Of a stretch of 64,000 bases of DNA, positions 11,851-23,853 are shown piece after piece. The DNA comes from Gelatoporia subvermispora B. Its lineage: Eukaryota; Basidiomycota; Agaricomycetes; Polyporales; Gelatoporiaceae. Position 1 is the stretch's first letter. Each line of letters starts with the position of its first letter. The notes below the pieces were generated by a model. The model was not told the origin of the DNA, did not search any database, and saw only the letters and a program-made list of their open reading frames with translations. The stretch is taken from contig KB445792.1 of the NCBI GenBank assembly GCA_000320605.2, forward strand, positions 873,581-937,580. The letters are read 5' to 3'. The translations under genes were made by a program, and so were the position numbers.

Positions 11851-13397
11851 TCAGCTCCTCTTCGACCGCTTCTTTTTCGTTGTGCCATCCTCGCCATCCT
11901 CTGTAGCGGAAGCGTCCTCTGTCACGGGATCGGCGCCTGCGGGCTCAGGCTGTGATTTGGTACTCTTTCCATCGGCTTCGGTGAGGTTAGCGGGAGCTTT
12001 GTCCGCTGTCTCCGGATCGTCGCTCCAGCTCCAAGCTTCCTTAAATTCGCCTTGTACAACGGAGGTCATCACGAATGATAGAATACACGCGGGACTACGT
12101 GGATAGGTAAGTTATGGGTCAGTCAAATGTAGTAAAAGCATACCTCAGGTATAATAACGCCGGCTGCGCCTTCTTGAAGAAATGCATGACCGACATGGTT
12201 GTCACAAGACCTGCCACGTATGCGAATAGCGCAGCGCGGAAGTATGGGTTGCCACGCTTTGCACGGTGTGCGTCGTAGCGCAAAGCGAATGCGATGAACA
12301 TGCCCGGGACGACAATATCGCCGAGTCCGAGCATGGTGAAGCCACGTTCAGTAGAGAAAGTGAGGGACTTTGCCCACAACAGCTTGATAGGGACATCGAG
12401 CGTGGTCGCCACTTTGACCATCTACGAAACGCGTCAGACTTGAGTCACAGAGATGAACAGTGAAAATGGAAAGTGGGAGTGGGAGGAACTTATGTAGAGT
12501 TTACGCACAACTTCGGTTCCAAAGACCCACCAAACATCGTATAAGAAGAGGCCTGAAAGAAGGACCACTCCGGTCTTGAACGAGTCAAGCTTCAACAACG
12601 AAATTGCATTGTGCGAGAAGGACAAGGCCAGTATATCGGTCAGCAGGGCTGAACGCCGTGTGTTGTTGCCCCCAAAGTTATAGAGGATAGATGGTATAGC
12701 TCCAAGAGGTATAAGGAAGAGTGACGGTGTGCGCAGAGAGACGGATATCAATTCTAGACAAGGAGATCATATATCAGTGGATTTCCTGGCTGAGCATTCA
12801 CATAGCTTACCTCTGGGACCTTTCAGGAGCAGTATTTGAACCTTGTCGTACTGTTTCCAGTGGGAACGTCCCATTGACCATCTCGCCAGTGAGATGAACG
12901 ACTGAAGCCATACTAGATTAGTGCCGGGTCGTAATACCACCATGTAATGCCTACTCGCCTTTCCCACACTACCGATGCCAGCGAATGTAAAATACCATTG
13001 AAGTAGCCAATTGATCCATTCCTTGCCAAAATATTTGACAATAATGTACAATCCTAGAAGTACCCCGGATCCAATCTGAACTCATGTCACTTGCCATATC
13101 GAGCGCATCGAAGGTCGACAATACGTACGATAGGGAACATATACGCATCTTCTGAAGACAGCCGCTCGGGTATCTCCTCCTCATCTTCATCTTCAGTATC
13201 GGCAGGCACACCGTGTGTCACTTTTGCCTTGCGGGGCTACCACGAGTCGCGGAGTTGTCAGCGTGCTTTGACCATTAGTAAATACACTGGATGCGCACAG
13301 TCAACGACCCATGGGATCCTGCATAGACGCTCACAGTAGCGAGAGTCAGAAGTCCCGCGTAGGATGACAGGAGGTCCCAGTCGGGTTGTTGAGTCAT
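11851..13397 (-). CDS. signal peptide peptidase, intramembrane aspartyl protease
   Basis: SPP cleaves leftover signal peptides and other type II segments inside the ER membrane. The ATG is at 13397 (MTQQPDWDLLSSYAGLLTLA). A spliced acidic loop (PADTEDEDEEEIPERLSSED) follows. The catalytic motifs are all present: YD in FLYDVWWVFGTEV, GxGD in MLGLGDIVVPGMF, and the PAL motif in QPALLYL, completed across an intron as QPALLYLSPAC. Several hydrophobic membrane segments separate them. The C terminus is a charged tail ending KKKRSKRS at the stop (11851), which could act as a basic ER-retention-like end. Exons are short and several. It lies in tandem with ERB1 (start 13397 versus ERB1 end 13681). Confidence 0.93.
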
Positions 13398-13680
13398 AAC
13401 GGAAAACAGGCGAAATGGCCGGACATGAGCATACGTGCTGGCACGCGGTCTGCTTGTGCCACCGGACGAGTTTGCGCATGTTTGATTCGGAGGCTCTTGG
13501 TAAACAAGCCCAAATCCTATGGACAATCGGCATCCTCAAGCAGTAGTAAGAATTTCAAGCCACGCAGGTCTATATGAGGTATTATCGAAATCTTTCACGT
13601 TTCCCCGAGGATAGATCAGTGCAAGTTTCGACGTTGCTATGATATGAGAATACACCGCAAGTATCTATACCCCTAGGTCC

Positions 13681-16369
13681 TTAGCTACACCACACAGAGA
13701 CCTCTCCATCCGCACCCGCGCTCACGAGCCAAGGCTGGCGCGCACACCAGCGGATTTGGAGAACACCCAAACCATCCTTGACTGCATGACCGCGTAAGAT
13801 TTTGAGCGGAACGATCAGCGGATTCGTCATAAGGTCATTGTACACGCGAGCGTGGAATATCTGGATTGTTCCATCGTCCGACGACGAAGCGAACAGTGGG
13901 TATGTCGGATGGAATTGCACGGAGCGTAGCGCACGGGAGTGGTACCTGAACAAGAAGAACAGGATGAGAACCGTATCTGGGCACAAAAAGCAGCAGGCAC
14001 CACTTACCGAAGCACCTTGTACGGCTTGTCGCTCAATTCGAGGTCGAACCAGCACAACTTGCGGTCATATCCACCGACAATAAGGTGATCTCCAGATGGA
14101 TGCACATCCATTGACGAGATCCACCGGATGCCTGACTGCAACGTCTTCAGTAGCTTCTGTTCCGCTAGGTTGTACAGGCGAACGTAGCGTTGTGTCTGTA
14201 GACGACAGTCAGAATAATTGAAGATCCTGAAATATCAGGGACAAAACATACAGCAACGAAGAAGTGCGGCTTCGAAGGGTGGAAAAGAACGAGCTGGACC
14301 GATCCCTTGATTTTCTTGAAGGGTGCTTGTGAGTGTCTACGCGAGAGCTGGTGGATCCACACGGCTGCTTGATTTTCGCCGCTCGCTATATGACGTTAAG
14401 AATCATATATGCGTTCATATCACTAAGTGTACTCACAAACAGTCGCGAGATAGTCCCCGCGTCTGTGCCAGACGATCTGCTTAGACGGACCCGACGACGA
14501 AGGCAGGTCGAGAGAGAGAATTGGTGCATCCGAAGTAGATGCAGAAGCTGCCGTGGAGTTCCATTTGACGGGCGATGACACCGATGGAGCGGGTGGCAAG
14601 TTTGCAGGAGCAAGCAATGCCTGAGTTGCAGTATGGACCAGGGCCGGCAGATGGGGTGGAATAACAAAGTGAAGTTTCTCATCCCTGTTTCAGTGGTGAG
14701 CACAGTGTAAGCAGGAGTAGGTGGAGTTACTGACGTCCCAACGACGAAAAAGCTGACGTCCGTTCTTGGGCACCAATCTACTGCACTAATCCTGCCTGGG
14801 AAAGTCCACCTCTTGACTTCCTTTCCAACCACGACCTCCCATAAGCGCACAACTCCACTCTCATCGCCACTCACGGCCCATGCGCCGTCGGGGCTGACGC
14901 TCACGCAGCGCACGCGCTGACCCGCATGCGGTACCTGCAGGGACTTGTATACGGGGAACGGCTTCAAGCTGCTCGGGCTCGGAAGTTTCGGCACCAAGCT
15001 GTTCGGATCGATCTGCAGCTTGACACGCTGCACACGCGGCGCGAGGTACAAGTCGAGCTGGCGGCCAAAGCGCTCCTGAATGAACTGCGGGTACGCTGGG
15101 ACAAGCCGCAGGGCATTGTACTTTTGTGGCAGGAAGTCGCGCTCGCGATCCTCCTTATCCGTCGCCTCCCATTGCGCACGCTCCTCGGGGGTGGGTAGAT
15201 ATTCCTCGGGTGGATTGTAGGATTCGGCATGTGTGGGGAGGCGTGGCTTTGGTGCAGGAAGCGGGGCGGGGTGAGTTGATGGCTCCTCGTTCCAGATAGC
15301 ATAGAACTGAGGCTTGGTGGTCGCAGTCTTTGGCTTATTGGGGAGAATACGACCCTGTCTGATCGCGCGAACAATCTTCATGACCTAAGAACACGCTTTT
15401 TGAATACCAAGCTAGTTTTGCAGCAAACGAGATATATACTTTTTGTTTTTCCCACTTACTGGGCACCCATCTCCGCTTAGGTTCAGGAGCAGCAGAGAGA
15501 GGCATGACCTCTTCTTTGCCTTTGCCAGTAAACCACTCAATTGTTGGTTCATATGGATCATACGAAGCGTCAGGATTCTCGTTCTCCTGCAGCCTCTTAA
15601 TGATATCAAGTTCTTCGGCTGTCAGAGGCTTGTCAATCTGTGTATTTTTGTCGAAAGCAGACGTCCTGGGAGTGTGTGAGAGTCAGATGGTACAATCAAG
15701 GAGATGTTGCTACATACCACGCGGACGGATCCTCTACTGTCTGGAGGAACTTATCCAGCTCGTCGCCTCGGGCTGGACGCAGGACCTTCTTGCCGTTAAC
15801 ATCGTAGCCTACATGTGGCAGATCGTCGTACCAATGCATGGGTATATTGCCGACGCGATTGGGTGTCTGCCATGCATTGCAGATGTTTGGTCAGAAATGC
15901 AGTGCAGATACAGAAAAAGAGTAAAGCATACGTCTTCGGTGGACGAGTCCGAGTCGTAGTCCGGCTCGATTTCCGGATATACGCGTTTTGGTTGACCAGT
16001 AATGTCCGATATGATGGTTTTGGCTTTCGGCCCAATTTTGATCTCATCTTCAGTATCGTTCTCCGATTCGTCTTCCTCATCCTCATCCTCATCTTCTTCG
16101 TCCTCTCCATCCTCTTCTTCGTCCTCTCCATCGTCTTCCTCGTCCTCGTCCTCGTCTTCGCTGTCACTACTAGGATCGAGTTCCGGAAATGTTTCATGGT
16201 CTTCGTCTTCCGAGTCATCATCCGAGTCCCCGGCTTCGTCCTCGCTGTGCATCTCGAGTCCGACACTTTGTGAAAAGGCGGCGGGCAGCGGAGCAATTGT
16301 GGAGGGCTCCTCGTCAGCAGTTGCGGCCTTCCGTTTACGGGTAGATCTACGCAATTCTGTTGCAGCCAT
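13681..16369 (-). CDS. ERB1: ERB1/BOP1 ribosome biogenesis protein
   Basis: ERB1 works with YTM1 and NOP7 (the PeBoW complex) in 27S pre-rRNA processing and 60S assembly in the nucleolus. The ATG is at 16369 ([20 protein letters not shown]). A long Asp/Glu run fills about residues 45-115. The conserved BOP1NT region follows: [39 protein letters not shown], then [18 protein letters not shown] and [21 protein letters not shown]40 repeats make up the C terminus, including [20 protein letters not shown] and [20 protein letters not shown]. The protein ends [13 protein letters not shown] at 13681. There are several short introns and the total is about 750 residues, as expected. It shares a 200-bp divergent promoter with ARP4. 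Confidence 0.95.
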
Positions 16370-16569
16370 AGTATGAATACGCTAGGTTCAGAGAGCTTCA
16401 ATCACAGATAGGATACTACGAGCGCCAAACGAAATTTCTTGAAAGGGGTGCACGTGATATAAGATCAGATCGGGATATGGATTCGTTCGCGTTGAACGCG
16501 AACTTGTCGGACTGGGTCGTTTTCACGCGTTTTCAGGCTTCTTCTGTGTCTCATCTACCGGCTGGCAAT
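16370..16569. promoter_or_regulatory. compact bidirectional promoter, ERB1 / ARP4
   Basis: The 200 bp between the two start codons must drive both genes. It contains TGCACGTGAT, with the CACGTG core at 16451-16456, 82 bp from the ERB1 ATG and 113 bp from the ARP4 ATG. CACGTG is the E-box core bound by fungal bHLH factors such as Cbf1. Binding here is an inference. Confidence 0.6.
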
Positions 16570-18380
16570 ATGGTAAACTATGGGGGAGGTGCGGCAAATG
16601 GTGCTACCCTAAATGTAGATGAATATCTAATAACATTTACTAGACGAGGTCTCCGCTCTTGTCGTGGACATCGGCTCTTCCTCTATACGCGCTGGCTATG
16701 CTGGAGACGACACCCCGAAAGCAATTGTCCCTACATCGTACGGCTATGTTAAAGAAACGCCCTCCACCACCGAAGATGTTACTATGTCCGATACCACCGA
16801 AGGCGAGGAAAGCAAACTAGCCTCGCGGCCTCGCGTCAAGCTATACATTGGCCAGAACGGGCCGTCGTTGTGGAGAGAGAACATGGAGGTCAACAATCCC
16901 ATGCAAAACGGACTGAGTAAGTCCAATTAAGATTGGAAATGTATACAAGCTCATGTCTTACCGCAGTCGCGAACTTTGATCCCGTCAATGCTCTTGTTTC
17001 GCATGCGCTCAAGGATGTGATGCGATGCGACCCCTCTGAGCACCCGATCTTGGTCACTGAGCCAGCATGGAACACACAAGAGAACCGAGAACGGATGGCT
17101 GAAATTATGTTTGAGGAATTCCAAGTCCCCGCCTTCTACATAGCGAACACGGGAGTGTTGAATGCGTGAGCCACATCAGACTCTTTTGACTACATTATAT
17201 TTAAATTGCACACTAGTTTTGCAGCAGGCAAGGGCTCAGCTCTGGTCATTGATATTGGACAATCTACTGCAAGCGTTACACCAGTCGTAGATGGCTTTGT
17301 ACTACGGAAAGGCATAGTCAGCTTCATATTCGTATCAACTCCTCGATTGACGAACATTTCTGCAGGCTTGCAATATTCGTCACTTCCTCAGTTCGTAATG
17401 GCACATGCACGGCACCTTCTCGCTACGCCTGCTGCCAGGCGGCAGGGCATATCATTAGTTCCCCAGCAGCTCATAGCGAGCAAAGAGGTAAGTGGCCTGA
17501 CCAGTATCCCGTAAGGTACCATTCATTGAACACACCGAAGCCTGTCGAGGCGGGTCAGCCCCCTAAATTCACGCTGCGTCAGGACCGTGTGGACAAGACG
17601 ACGGTCAGCTGGAGGAAATGGGCAGAAGAACGTGAGGTCGAGGAGTGGATGCAGAGTGTTGCCGGCGTTATCGATCAGGGATACAACGAACAGTGAGCAT
17701 CTTCAGTTACGAGATGTGCTATGATTTCATCAGCTGCCCAGATTCGCGCACCAGCGTGGACCCAAGCACTACGAGTTCCCGACAGGATATAACTATTACT
17801 TCAACGGCATCGAGCGGCACGTTGTCGGCGAGCAGTTCTTCCACCACAGTCGGCAGCTAGTTGTAAGTTCCGTTGCATAAATGCAACATGGACATGAATT
17901 CCACCTATTGGGTTTGTTGTTGACCATTTGTAGGAGACAAACCCCAATATACCAAAAAACCTTCCAGCCCTCATCACCCAGTCTCTTGCCGCTTGTGACC
18001 CAGACCTCCGGCAGGTCTTGATGGGCAATGTTGTTCTCTCTGGAGGAGGCAGCCAATTCCCTGGACTTGCAGACCGTCTGAATGTAGAACTGACGAGGAC
18101 ATTCCCACACGTATGTTTCTAGCTTTGCTTACACTCATGCGCCTCGCGGCTGAGGGACCTTCGATTAGGTCAAGATACATGCACCTGGCAATCCTATTGA
18201 ACGCAGATACGGAGGCTGGCTCGGTGGCAGTATTCTGGCCAGTCTTGGGACGTTCCATCAATTATGGATCAGCAAGGAGGAATGGCAGGTACGTGGCTAT
18301 TTCCACTGTTCTGCTATCGGCGGCTGATGGTATCATTGCAGGAACACGGGAGGCCAATCGTTAACCAGCGGTGTAAGTGA
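16570..18380 (+). CDS. ARP4: actin-related protein ARP4
   Basis: ARP4 (BAF53 type) is a nuclear actin-related subunit of NuA4, SWR1 and INO80 chromatin complexes. A 19-nt first exon (16570-16588) joins exon 2 at 16644 to give [19 protein letters not shown], which fixes the start. Actin-fold landmarks follow: [98 protein letters not shown], and [18 protein letters not shown]. The end is [12 protein letters not shown] with TGA 18378-18380. Family conservation around [14 protein letters not shown] implies an intron at 17312-17365 with a GC donor; it is 54 nt and stop-free, so an isoform keeping 18 extra residues is possible. Confidence 0.95.
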
Positions 18381-18550
18381 AGGAGTGGATTTGTATTTTG
18401 TGCTTGTCGTATTTTTGCAACGTGCTGTGTATCGTTATGACTACTACTGGGTATGTGCCTGAATATCTTTGGACCTCGCGGCGTTTGCAGGAGGGTGAAC
18501 AAATGCTCTTTTATTGTGTTCGAGGAGGAGCTTCTCCTAAGTGTTCTTTG

Positions 18551-18556
18551 CACGTG
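18551..18556. promoter_or_regulatory. CACGTG element before TRS20
   Basis: TGCACGTGAT with core 18551-18556 lies 142 bp before the TRS20 ATG. It shares ten bases with the ERB1/ARP4 and rhomboid upstream sites. Confidence 0.5.
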
Positions 18557-18698
18557 ATTACACGTTCTCATTCGGGAAGTAGACTTCATCTAGCCACCTC
18601 GCCATTTCTACGCCACTTCTGGGCGTGAACGAGTCGTCTTCGTGCAAGGCGCAGCCTTCTGTTCAAAGACAGGCTAATTGAGATTGATTGTCCCTAAC

Positions 18699-19432
18699 AT
18701 GTCTCACCACCTGTTTTTGCTCTCCCCGTCGGACACACCTCTATATCAGCTCACACACTACTCTTCGAAACCGGCACAAACAACTACGTCGCCGCTTGCG
18801 TCAAATCTCCCTAGCTGGTCAACGTCTGCCTTCGCAGGCACTCTGACTGCACTTTCTGGTGCAACAAGTGCAAGCCAGGCGCATCATGCACAAGGAGGCA
18901 ACATTCGAATAGGTGGCGGGCAGGATAGACATGTCATCCAGATGATTGCCAACGCTAGCCTCGACGTGATCGAGGAAGTGATGCGAAAAGAGAACGCGAT
19001 GTGCGTGTACTACCGCATATTCACACTGTGAGGGGCATTGGTATATGAACTTGTGCGCATACAGGTATCTGAAGTCCGTTGACAAGTTCAATGAGTGGAC
19101 TGTCTCCGCTTTCGTGACACCAGGAAGTAAGAGGGCGATTCCAATGCCTCGGCTATCTACCATCGATTCACCTCGCATACAGACATGAAGTTTGTGCTGT
19201 TACATGAAACTCGTAACGACGATGGCATCAAGGCATTCTTCAACGATGTCTGGGAGCTATACGTTAAGGTGAGCGGTGTGCCCTCTTTCTAGCGGTGTCC
19301 GAGGTCAACGCTCCCACTCCCCGAATGCTATGATATCAGACAATGCTAAACCCATTCCACACCGCCCACACCCCTATACGGAGCACGGTCTTTGACACGA
19401 GAGTGCGTGCAAGCGCGAAGAAGTATCTCTGA
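18699..19432 (+). CDS. TRS20: TRAPP subunit TRS20 (sedlin, TRAPPC2)
   Basis: This longin-fold TRAPP subunit acts in ER-Golgi tethering and autophagy. The ATG at 18699 gives MSHHLFLLSPSDTPLYQLTH. Splicing joins MRKENAM to YLKSVDKFNEWTVSAFVTPG, then NMKFVLLHETRNDDGIKAFF, then TMLNPFHTAHTPIRSTVFD, with the stop at 19430-19432. These blocks match sedlin closely. The loop after the second beta strand is enlarged: about 50 Ser/Thr/Ala/Gly-rich residues (SKPAQTTTSPLASNL ... HHAQGGNIRIGGG) lie where animal sedlin has about 20. The enlarged loop needs no splicing, so it is genuinely in the frame. Confidence 0.93.
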
Positions 19433-20217
19433 GGGACGGCGAGAGGCTTTGCAACTTGCTGGACAAAGATCGGGCGCGTTTTGAGTCTGCCATTGACGAC
19501 TCGAGCGGTGTCGGGGACACTGTGTCGCGCAGTCTGGTCACTTCACCCATCATCGCTGGGCGGGGTTACATGGAGCGTCGGGCTGAGGATGCTGTAGCTG
19601 TAGCAACTGTAGCTGATGTTTCTGGGGATAGGAGAGTGATAATCGAATACCAGCCTCCAAGTGGCACGTGTCGGGTGGCAGTGGTCCCGGAGGATGGCTA
19701 TACCTTGGCTGCCATCGTTGTCTCTTGATCTTTGTCGTCTCTCTCCTTGACCTCGGTGGCCAGTTTTTCTCGTTCTCCTTTCTCTCTGTCCCTCTCTCTC
19801 TCTATCTCTGTCTTCACTTTAGGATATATAACTCTCTATCGTCTTTTTATACGCGACCGCTTCCGTCTTTCACCGCAAACAAACCTCTAATCGCCCGTCG
19901 GCACTTCACTTCACAATCCGTCCTGCAACGCAGCAACGCTCACCAACTGCACCAACCGAGTGCCTCTGAGAGAGATAGACGTGTTGAACCCATTATCTGA
20001 GTGTACGGTCTAGCTCGATCCGAGCTCTCATCAGGTAAGCTTAAGGTTCCGCTTTACCTCGCCCTCCGGCCACTTGTCCGGTTAGCTCGGCTGACCGTCC
20101 GTATTGTACTCCAGCTGTATTCTTTCATCCCTTGCTCGCCCCATCCGCTCTCGCCCTCTTATCGCTACTCGCGCAGCCTGATACCTTCCTCCCTGAACTT
20201 ATCTGCACGTCCTTGAG
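19433..20217 (+). promoter_or_regulatory. TRS20 3' flank and pyrimidine-rich promoter of the 490-residue orphan
   Basis: A strongly CT-rich tract runs about 19737-19820, followed by a TATATA at 19825-19830 and a further pyrimidine-rich leader up to the ATG at 20218. CT-rich blocks just upstream of transcription starts are characteristic of highly expressed filamentous-fungal genes. A CACGTG lies at 19675-19680. A 90-codon open frame at 19456-19728 overlaps the left part and is probably chance. Confidence 0.5.
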
Positions 20218-21754
20218 ATGGCCACTCCTGCCCCCAACCCACGCGCCTCCCTCCTTTCTGGCCTCCGCACTGGCGGTGTCCGTTCGGTATCTGGTCCTAA
20301 CAACAACGCGCCGCACACTGCTGCCCCTGCTGGGATGTTCAGCATCCCTCGCATTGTGTCCACGCCACACAATGATGCGCTCTTTCCCCCAGAAGAGGAG
20401 GATGAGCTTTCAAACATGGTTTCGCAGAATTTGTACATGCAAAACCCGACTAGTCGTTACCAGCAATCGATAACAGCCGCGGTCGACGGGTCTGCCAACC
20501 GATTCTCGCAGCAGCAGGCTATGGGCATGGGGGGTGGTATGCCCTACAATGGTATGAACCCCGCCCAAGCTCAGGCCCAGCTGCAAGCACTGCAACTCCA
20601 GATGATGCAGGTTGAAATTGCTAGACTGCAGGTGGGAATCCCGCTGACCCTGCTTCATCCCTAATTGTTAACTGACACGTGGTGTGACTTGACAGGCAAT
20701 TCAGGCTCAGCAGTATCAGGAGCAGCTCATTGCCCAGGCTCAGCTTGCTCAGCAGGCCCAGCGCCGCCAAGCTCAGCAGCAGGCTGCTCGTCGCGCCATC
20801 GGTCTTGTTCCGCCAGCCACTGCCGGCCCAACCGCGTCTTTTGATTTGCGCTCTGCCGCCTCAGCCGTTCAGATGCGACGGGCCAACCAAGTCGACCAGT
20901 TGCGTTCCCGACTTGGTATGACCGCTGAGGAGCAGCAAGTGCCTATGACGGCGGCCATCGGCGGGAAGTTTGGCAGCCGTGTGACTTCTGCACGGTACGA
21001 CGTCGAGGACGACGACTTTTCTTCGACGGGTGCGAAGCCACCCTCCACGCCCAGTTACACCACTGTTATCAGTGGCGGCACTTCCCTTGGCAGCCCTGCC
21101 TCGAACAACTTAAATGGCAATGGCACTACTCCGTCCAAGTCCGATGCGGCTGTCTCGTGGAGACGTTCGAACACGAGTAATTCCATGTTGGGCGGCAGCC
21201 GTGCTGCTTCTTCACCTACTGTCAAGATCACGCCTCCACCTGGCGAGCGCGTCTCTCCCACTCTGGAAACTGGTACAACAAAGGCTCGCCCGAGTCCCCT
21301 GCAGTTCAGCCCCGCGGCGTCCCAACCGCTCCCTGCAACGGTCGCAGTCGAGGGTACCGATGGTGTTGATGGTGCCGATGGTGCCGATGGTGTCGATGGC
21401 GATGACAGCTCTTCCGTCTCTTCCAAGTCCAACTCTTCGCCTAGCACTCCCCATACTGCGTCTTCTGCTGGAGATGCTCCTCCACTTTCCCCTCGTGAGG
21501 AGGCTTCCAAGAAACTGTACGAGGGTCTCGGTATTGGACGCACCATTCCTACCATTTCTGTCGCAGTTCCCCAGGAGAAGGAAGTCGTTGTCCAGCGCCT
21601 TGTTAGCCACCCCGTGCGTCAGCCCCGCGGTCCCCCATCGAACAACGAGGAGCTACTCCCGAAAAACTTCGCAACCCGAAGCCGGCGCAAGGCTATTGGC
21701 GCGCTTGGCGCCCTCATGGGCGCGCGCGAGCGACGGGAGGTCGAGGCGTTTTGA
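20218..21754 (+). CDS. unidentified 490-residue Gln/Ser-rich protein
   Basis: I do not recognise the family. Exons 20218-20631 and 20696-21754 join in phase 0 to give 490 residues. The N terminus (ASLLSGLRTGGVRSVS, GMFSIPRIVSTPHNDALFPP) is Ser/Pro-rich. Residues of about 120-175 form a Gln/Ala/Leu-rich helix likely to be a coiled coil (AQAQLQALQLQMMQVEIARL, then QAQLAQQAQRRQAQQQAARR). A long disordered middle contains a DGVDGADGADGVDG repeat (about 21358-21400). The C terminus is ordered and distinct: SPREEASKKLYEGLGIGRTI, then ATRSRRKAIGALGALMGARE. There are no membrane segments. The Gln-rich coiled coil resembles RNA- or P-body-associated proteins, but that is only analogy. The CT-rich promoter suggests strong expression. 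Confidence 0.8.
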
Positions 21755-22458
21755 GCTCCGCCTTGGACCCGATATGATTTGTATGATACAGATGGCGCGT
21801 GCCCACTTTCCTTTCATTTGATGAATTCAGACTCCCTGTAGCGTGTAATTATTTACGCGTGTGCTGGACCGGACACTCTGTGCGTGTTCAGACGCCGTAC
21901 CCTCCCCTCCCTTCTATGGTTCCTCACGTCGTTCCACCCCCATCGTGGCTTGTGGTTGTGGCTCGGGGGCGGACACGGCTGGTTTGTGTTTTCATGGCGG
22001 TGCTTGTGTCGAGGCGCGGGTTGCTTGCTGCGACGGGAACGGTGCAGGGAAGCAGTGCTTCCCCAGGTCGAGAAATCGGATGTAGCAGACAGGATGTCTC
22101 TATCGCGTAGGAGTACAATCTGCTCAGTATATTCACGTTGCGTCCGTTCCCTGTACATCATTACGTGCAATTTAGCTGTCCTTCACGGGTCGCATATGAC
22201 ATGCAAGGCTAAACATAGTTCTCACGAATTATCTCTTTGACTGTGTTTAGAGTGCATACTGACCTGACTAGTCTTACAAGACCCCACACGTTGGATCCCT
22301 CGATGACTACATACGTCTCTACGGATGGGCATTAGGGTCATTCAGGTAAACAGTAAGTAACCGTGAACTTCAGGGCTTTAAGTTTGCACGTGATGTCGCC
22401 GGTTATGCCCAGGCGAACGCGTCCGCCGTCCGCCACAATTGAAGTCGAATGTACAGCA
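21755..22458. other. intergenic, orphan 3' flank and rhomboid promoter
   Basis: No gene seen. TGCACGTGAT with core at 22387-22392 lies 66 bp before the preferred rhomboid start. Confidence 0.5.
22387..22392. promoter_or_regulatory. CACGTG element before rhomboid gene
   Basis: TGCACGTGAT, identical over ten bases to the sites before ARP4 and TRS20. If the upstream in-frame Met at 22363 were the true start, this site would lie inside the coding sequence, which favours the start at 22459. Confidence 0.45.
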
Positions 22459-23663
22459 ATGTCTGTACTAGCCCTTCCTCACGTTCTGGGCGTAAACGGT
22501 GTATTTGGACGCTATGTTTTCTCTAGAACAGTAACACGATCTCTGAAGAACGCAAATGTCTCAATACTTGCTCACGTGCATCTGCGATCACTTACATGTC
22601 CGAGGCCATCAGTAGCTGTGCTTTCCGAACCTCAGCCGCATCCGCGACAGTCCATCCTACAATTTCTGGCTACAAAAATCCGGCATGCTACACACCGCGA
22701 CTATCTGTCATCTAGGGAAAGCTCATTAGGCTCCAATGGACCTCGAGGAGACTCATCTTGGCAGACGTTTCGTCGTAGAGTCAACTCCCTACCGCCCGGG
22801 GCCATCATCTTCACCATCATGGCTTTGAATGCTGGAGTATACATCACTTGGAAGTATGCGATACATAAAGGGGTATGTTCATTGCATTCTATGGGGTCTA
22901 AGACTGAGCAAATCCTCTCACACTCAGCAATCTCTTGGGGACATCCGCCTGTTTCAATGGATGAGGGACAACTTCACGACAAGCCTGCACAATTTGCAGT
23001 CTGGCAGGATGTGATGCTTCTGTTGTATACCATTATCAAAATCACTAATCGGGCTTTCTGCTAGATGGACATTATTGACGGCAGCCTTTTCGCATGCTGC
23101 AGACTCTCATATTCTCTTCAACGGACTATCCTTTTACTTCATTGCTCCCAGCCTGTTGACCATAATGAGCAATACCGGGTTCATCGCACTCTATCTTGTG
23201 GGTTAGTACGAGCTACGTTCTCCCCTTCGATCTACTCTGACACGAAAATTCAGGTAGTATCGCATGCACCTTGACTAGTGTTGGGGTGCGTTGGTGGACA
23301 GGTAGACCAGACATCGCCAGTTTAGGAGCAAGCGGTAAGGCACATTGTCTCGGGGCATTGGAAGCCTGACCAATATAATGCAGGTGCAATATACGCCCTC
23401 GTATCCTACACGGCATGCATTGCGCCCAGAGCTACTTTTTATTTCTTCTTCGTTCTACCTGTTCCCGCCTGGGCCCTTGTAGGCGGCCTCTTCGCATACG
23501 AGGGCTACCGCTCCAGTACTGGACAGGTAAAACATCGAAATCGTTACTTGATGGTCTCTACTGACAAATGATACAGTCGAGCAAAGAAGATTCCTTGGGT
23601 CATCTAGGTGGTTTGACAGCAGGAGTGCTTTTTTACTTACGGATGCGATTCCGATTATTCTGA
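22459..23663 (+). CDS. mitochondrial-type rhomboid protease (PCP1/PARL-like)
   Basis: This is a serine protease that cuts within membranes; the mitochondrial type processes proteins such as dynamin-like GTPases and kinases of the inner membrane. The N terminus from 22459 (MSVLALPHVLGVNGVFGRYV) is Arg/Ser-rich and lacks acidic residues, like a presequence. An in-frame Met also exists at 22363. Introns interrupt after YAIHKG, after LQSGR, after ALYLVG, before GAIYALV and before SSKEDSLG. The catalytic Ser is in SLGASGAIYALVSYTA (GxSG motif) and the catalytic His in GHLGGLTAG. WTLLTAAFSHADSHILFNGL is the conserved WR-loop/TM block with its HxxxN (here HILFN). The end is LRMRFRLF at 23663. Confidence 0.9.
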
Positions 23664-23853
23664 CTGTAACTAGCTCCGTGATGGTTTGTTGGAAGACTCG
23701 TGCTGATTGTCACCCCTCCCCCCTCAACTTCTCGTATACATACTGACTGACTGACCGTCATGTCCGATCACCCCGCTTAACATAAGGCCGGCTGTGCGAA
23801 TAGATTTGTATACAATACGTATCGGCACGACAAATGAAAATTTTGAGACACTA

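Noticed and set aside
19456..19728. 90-codon frame downstream of TRS20
   Set aside because: It lies between the TRS20 stop and the CT-rich promoter, has no motif and no splice partner.
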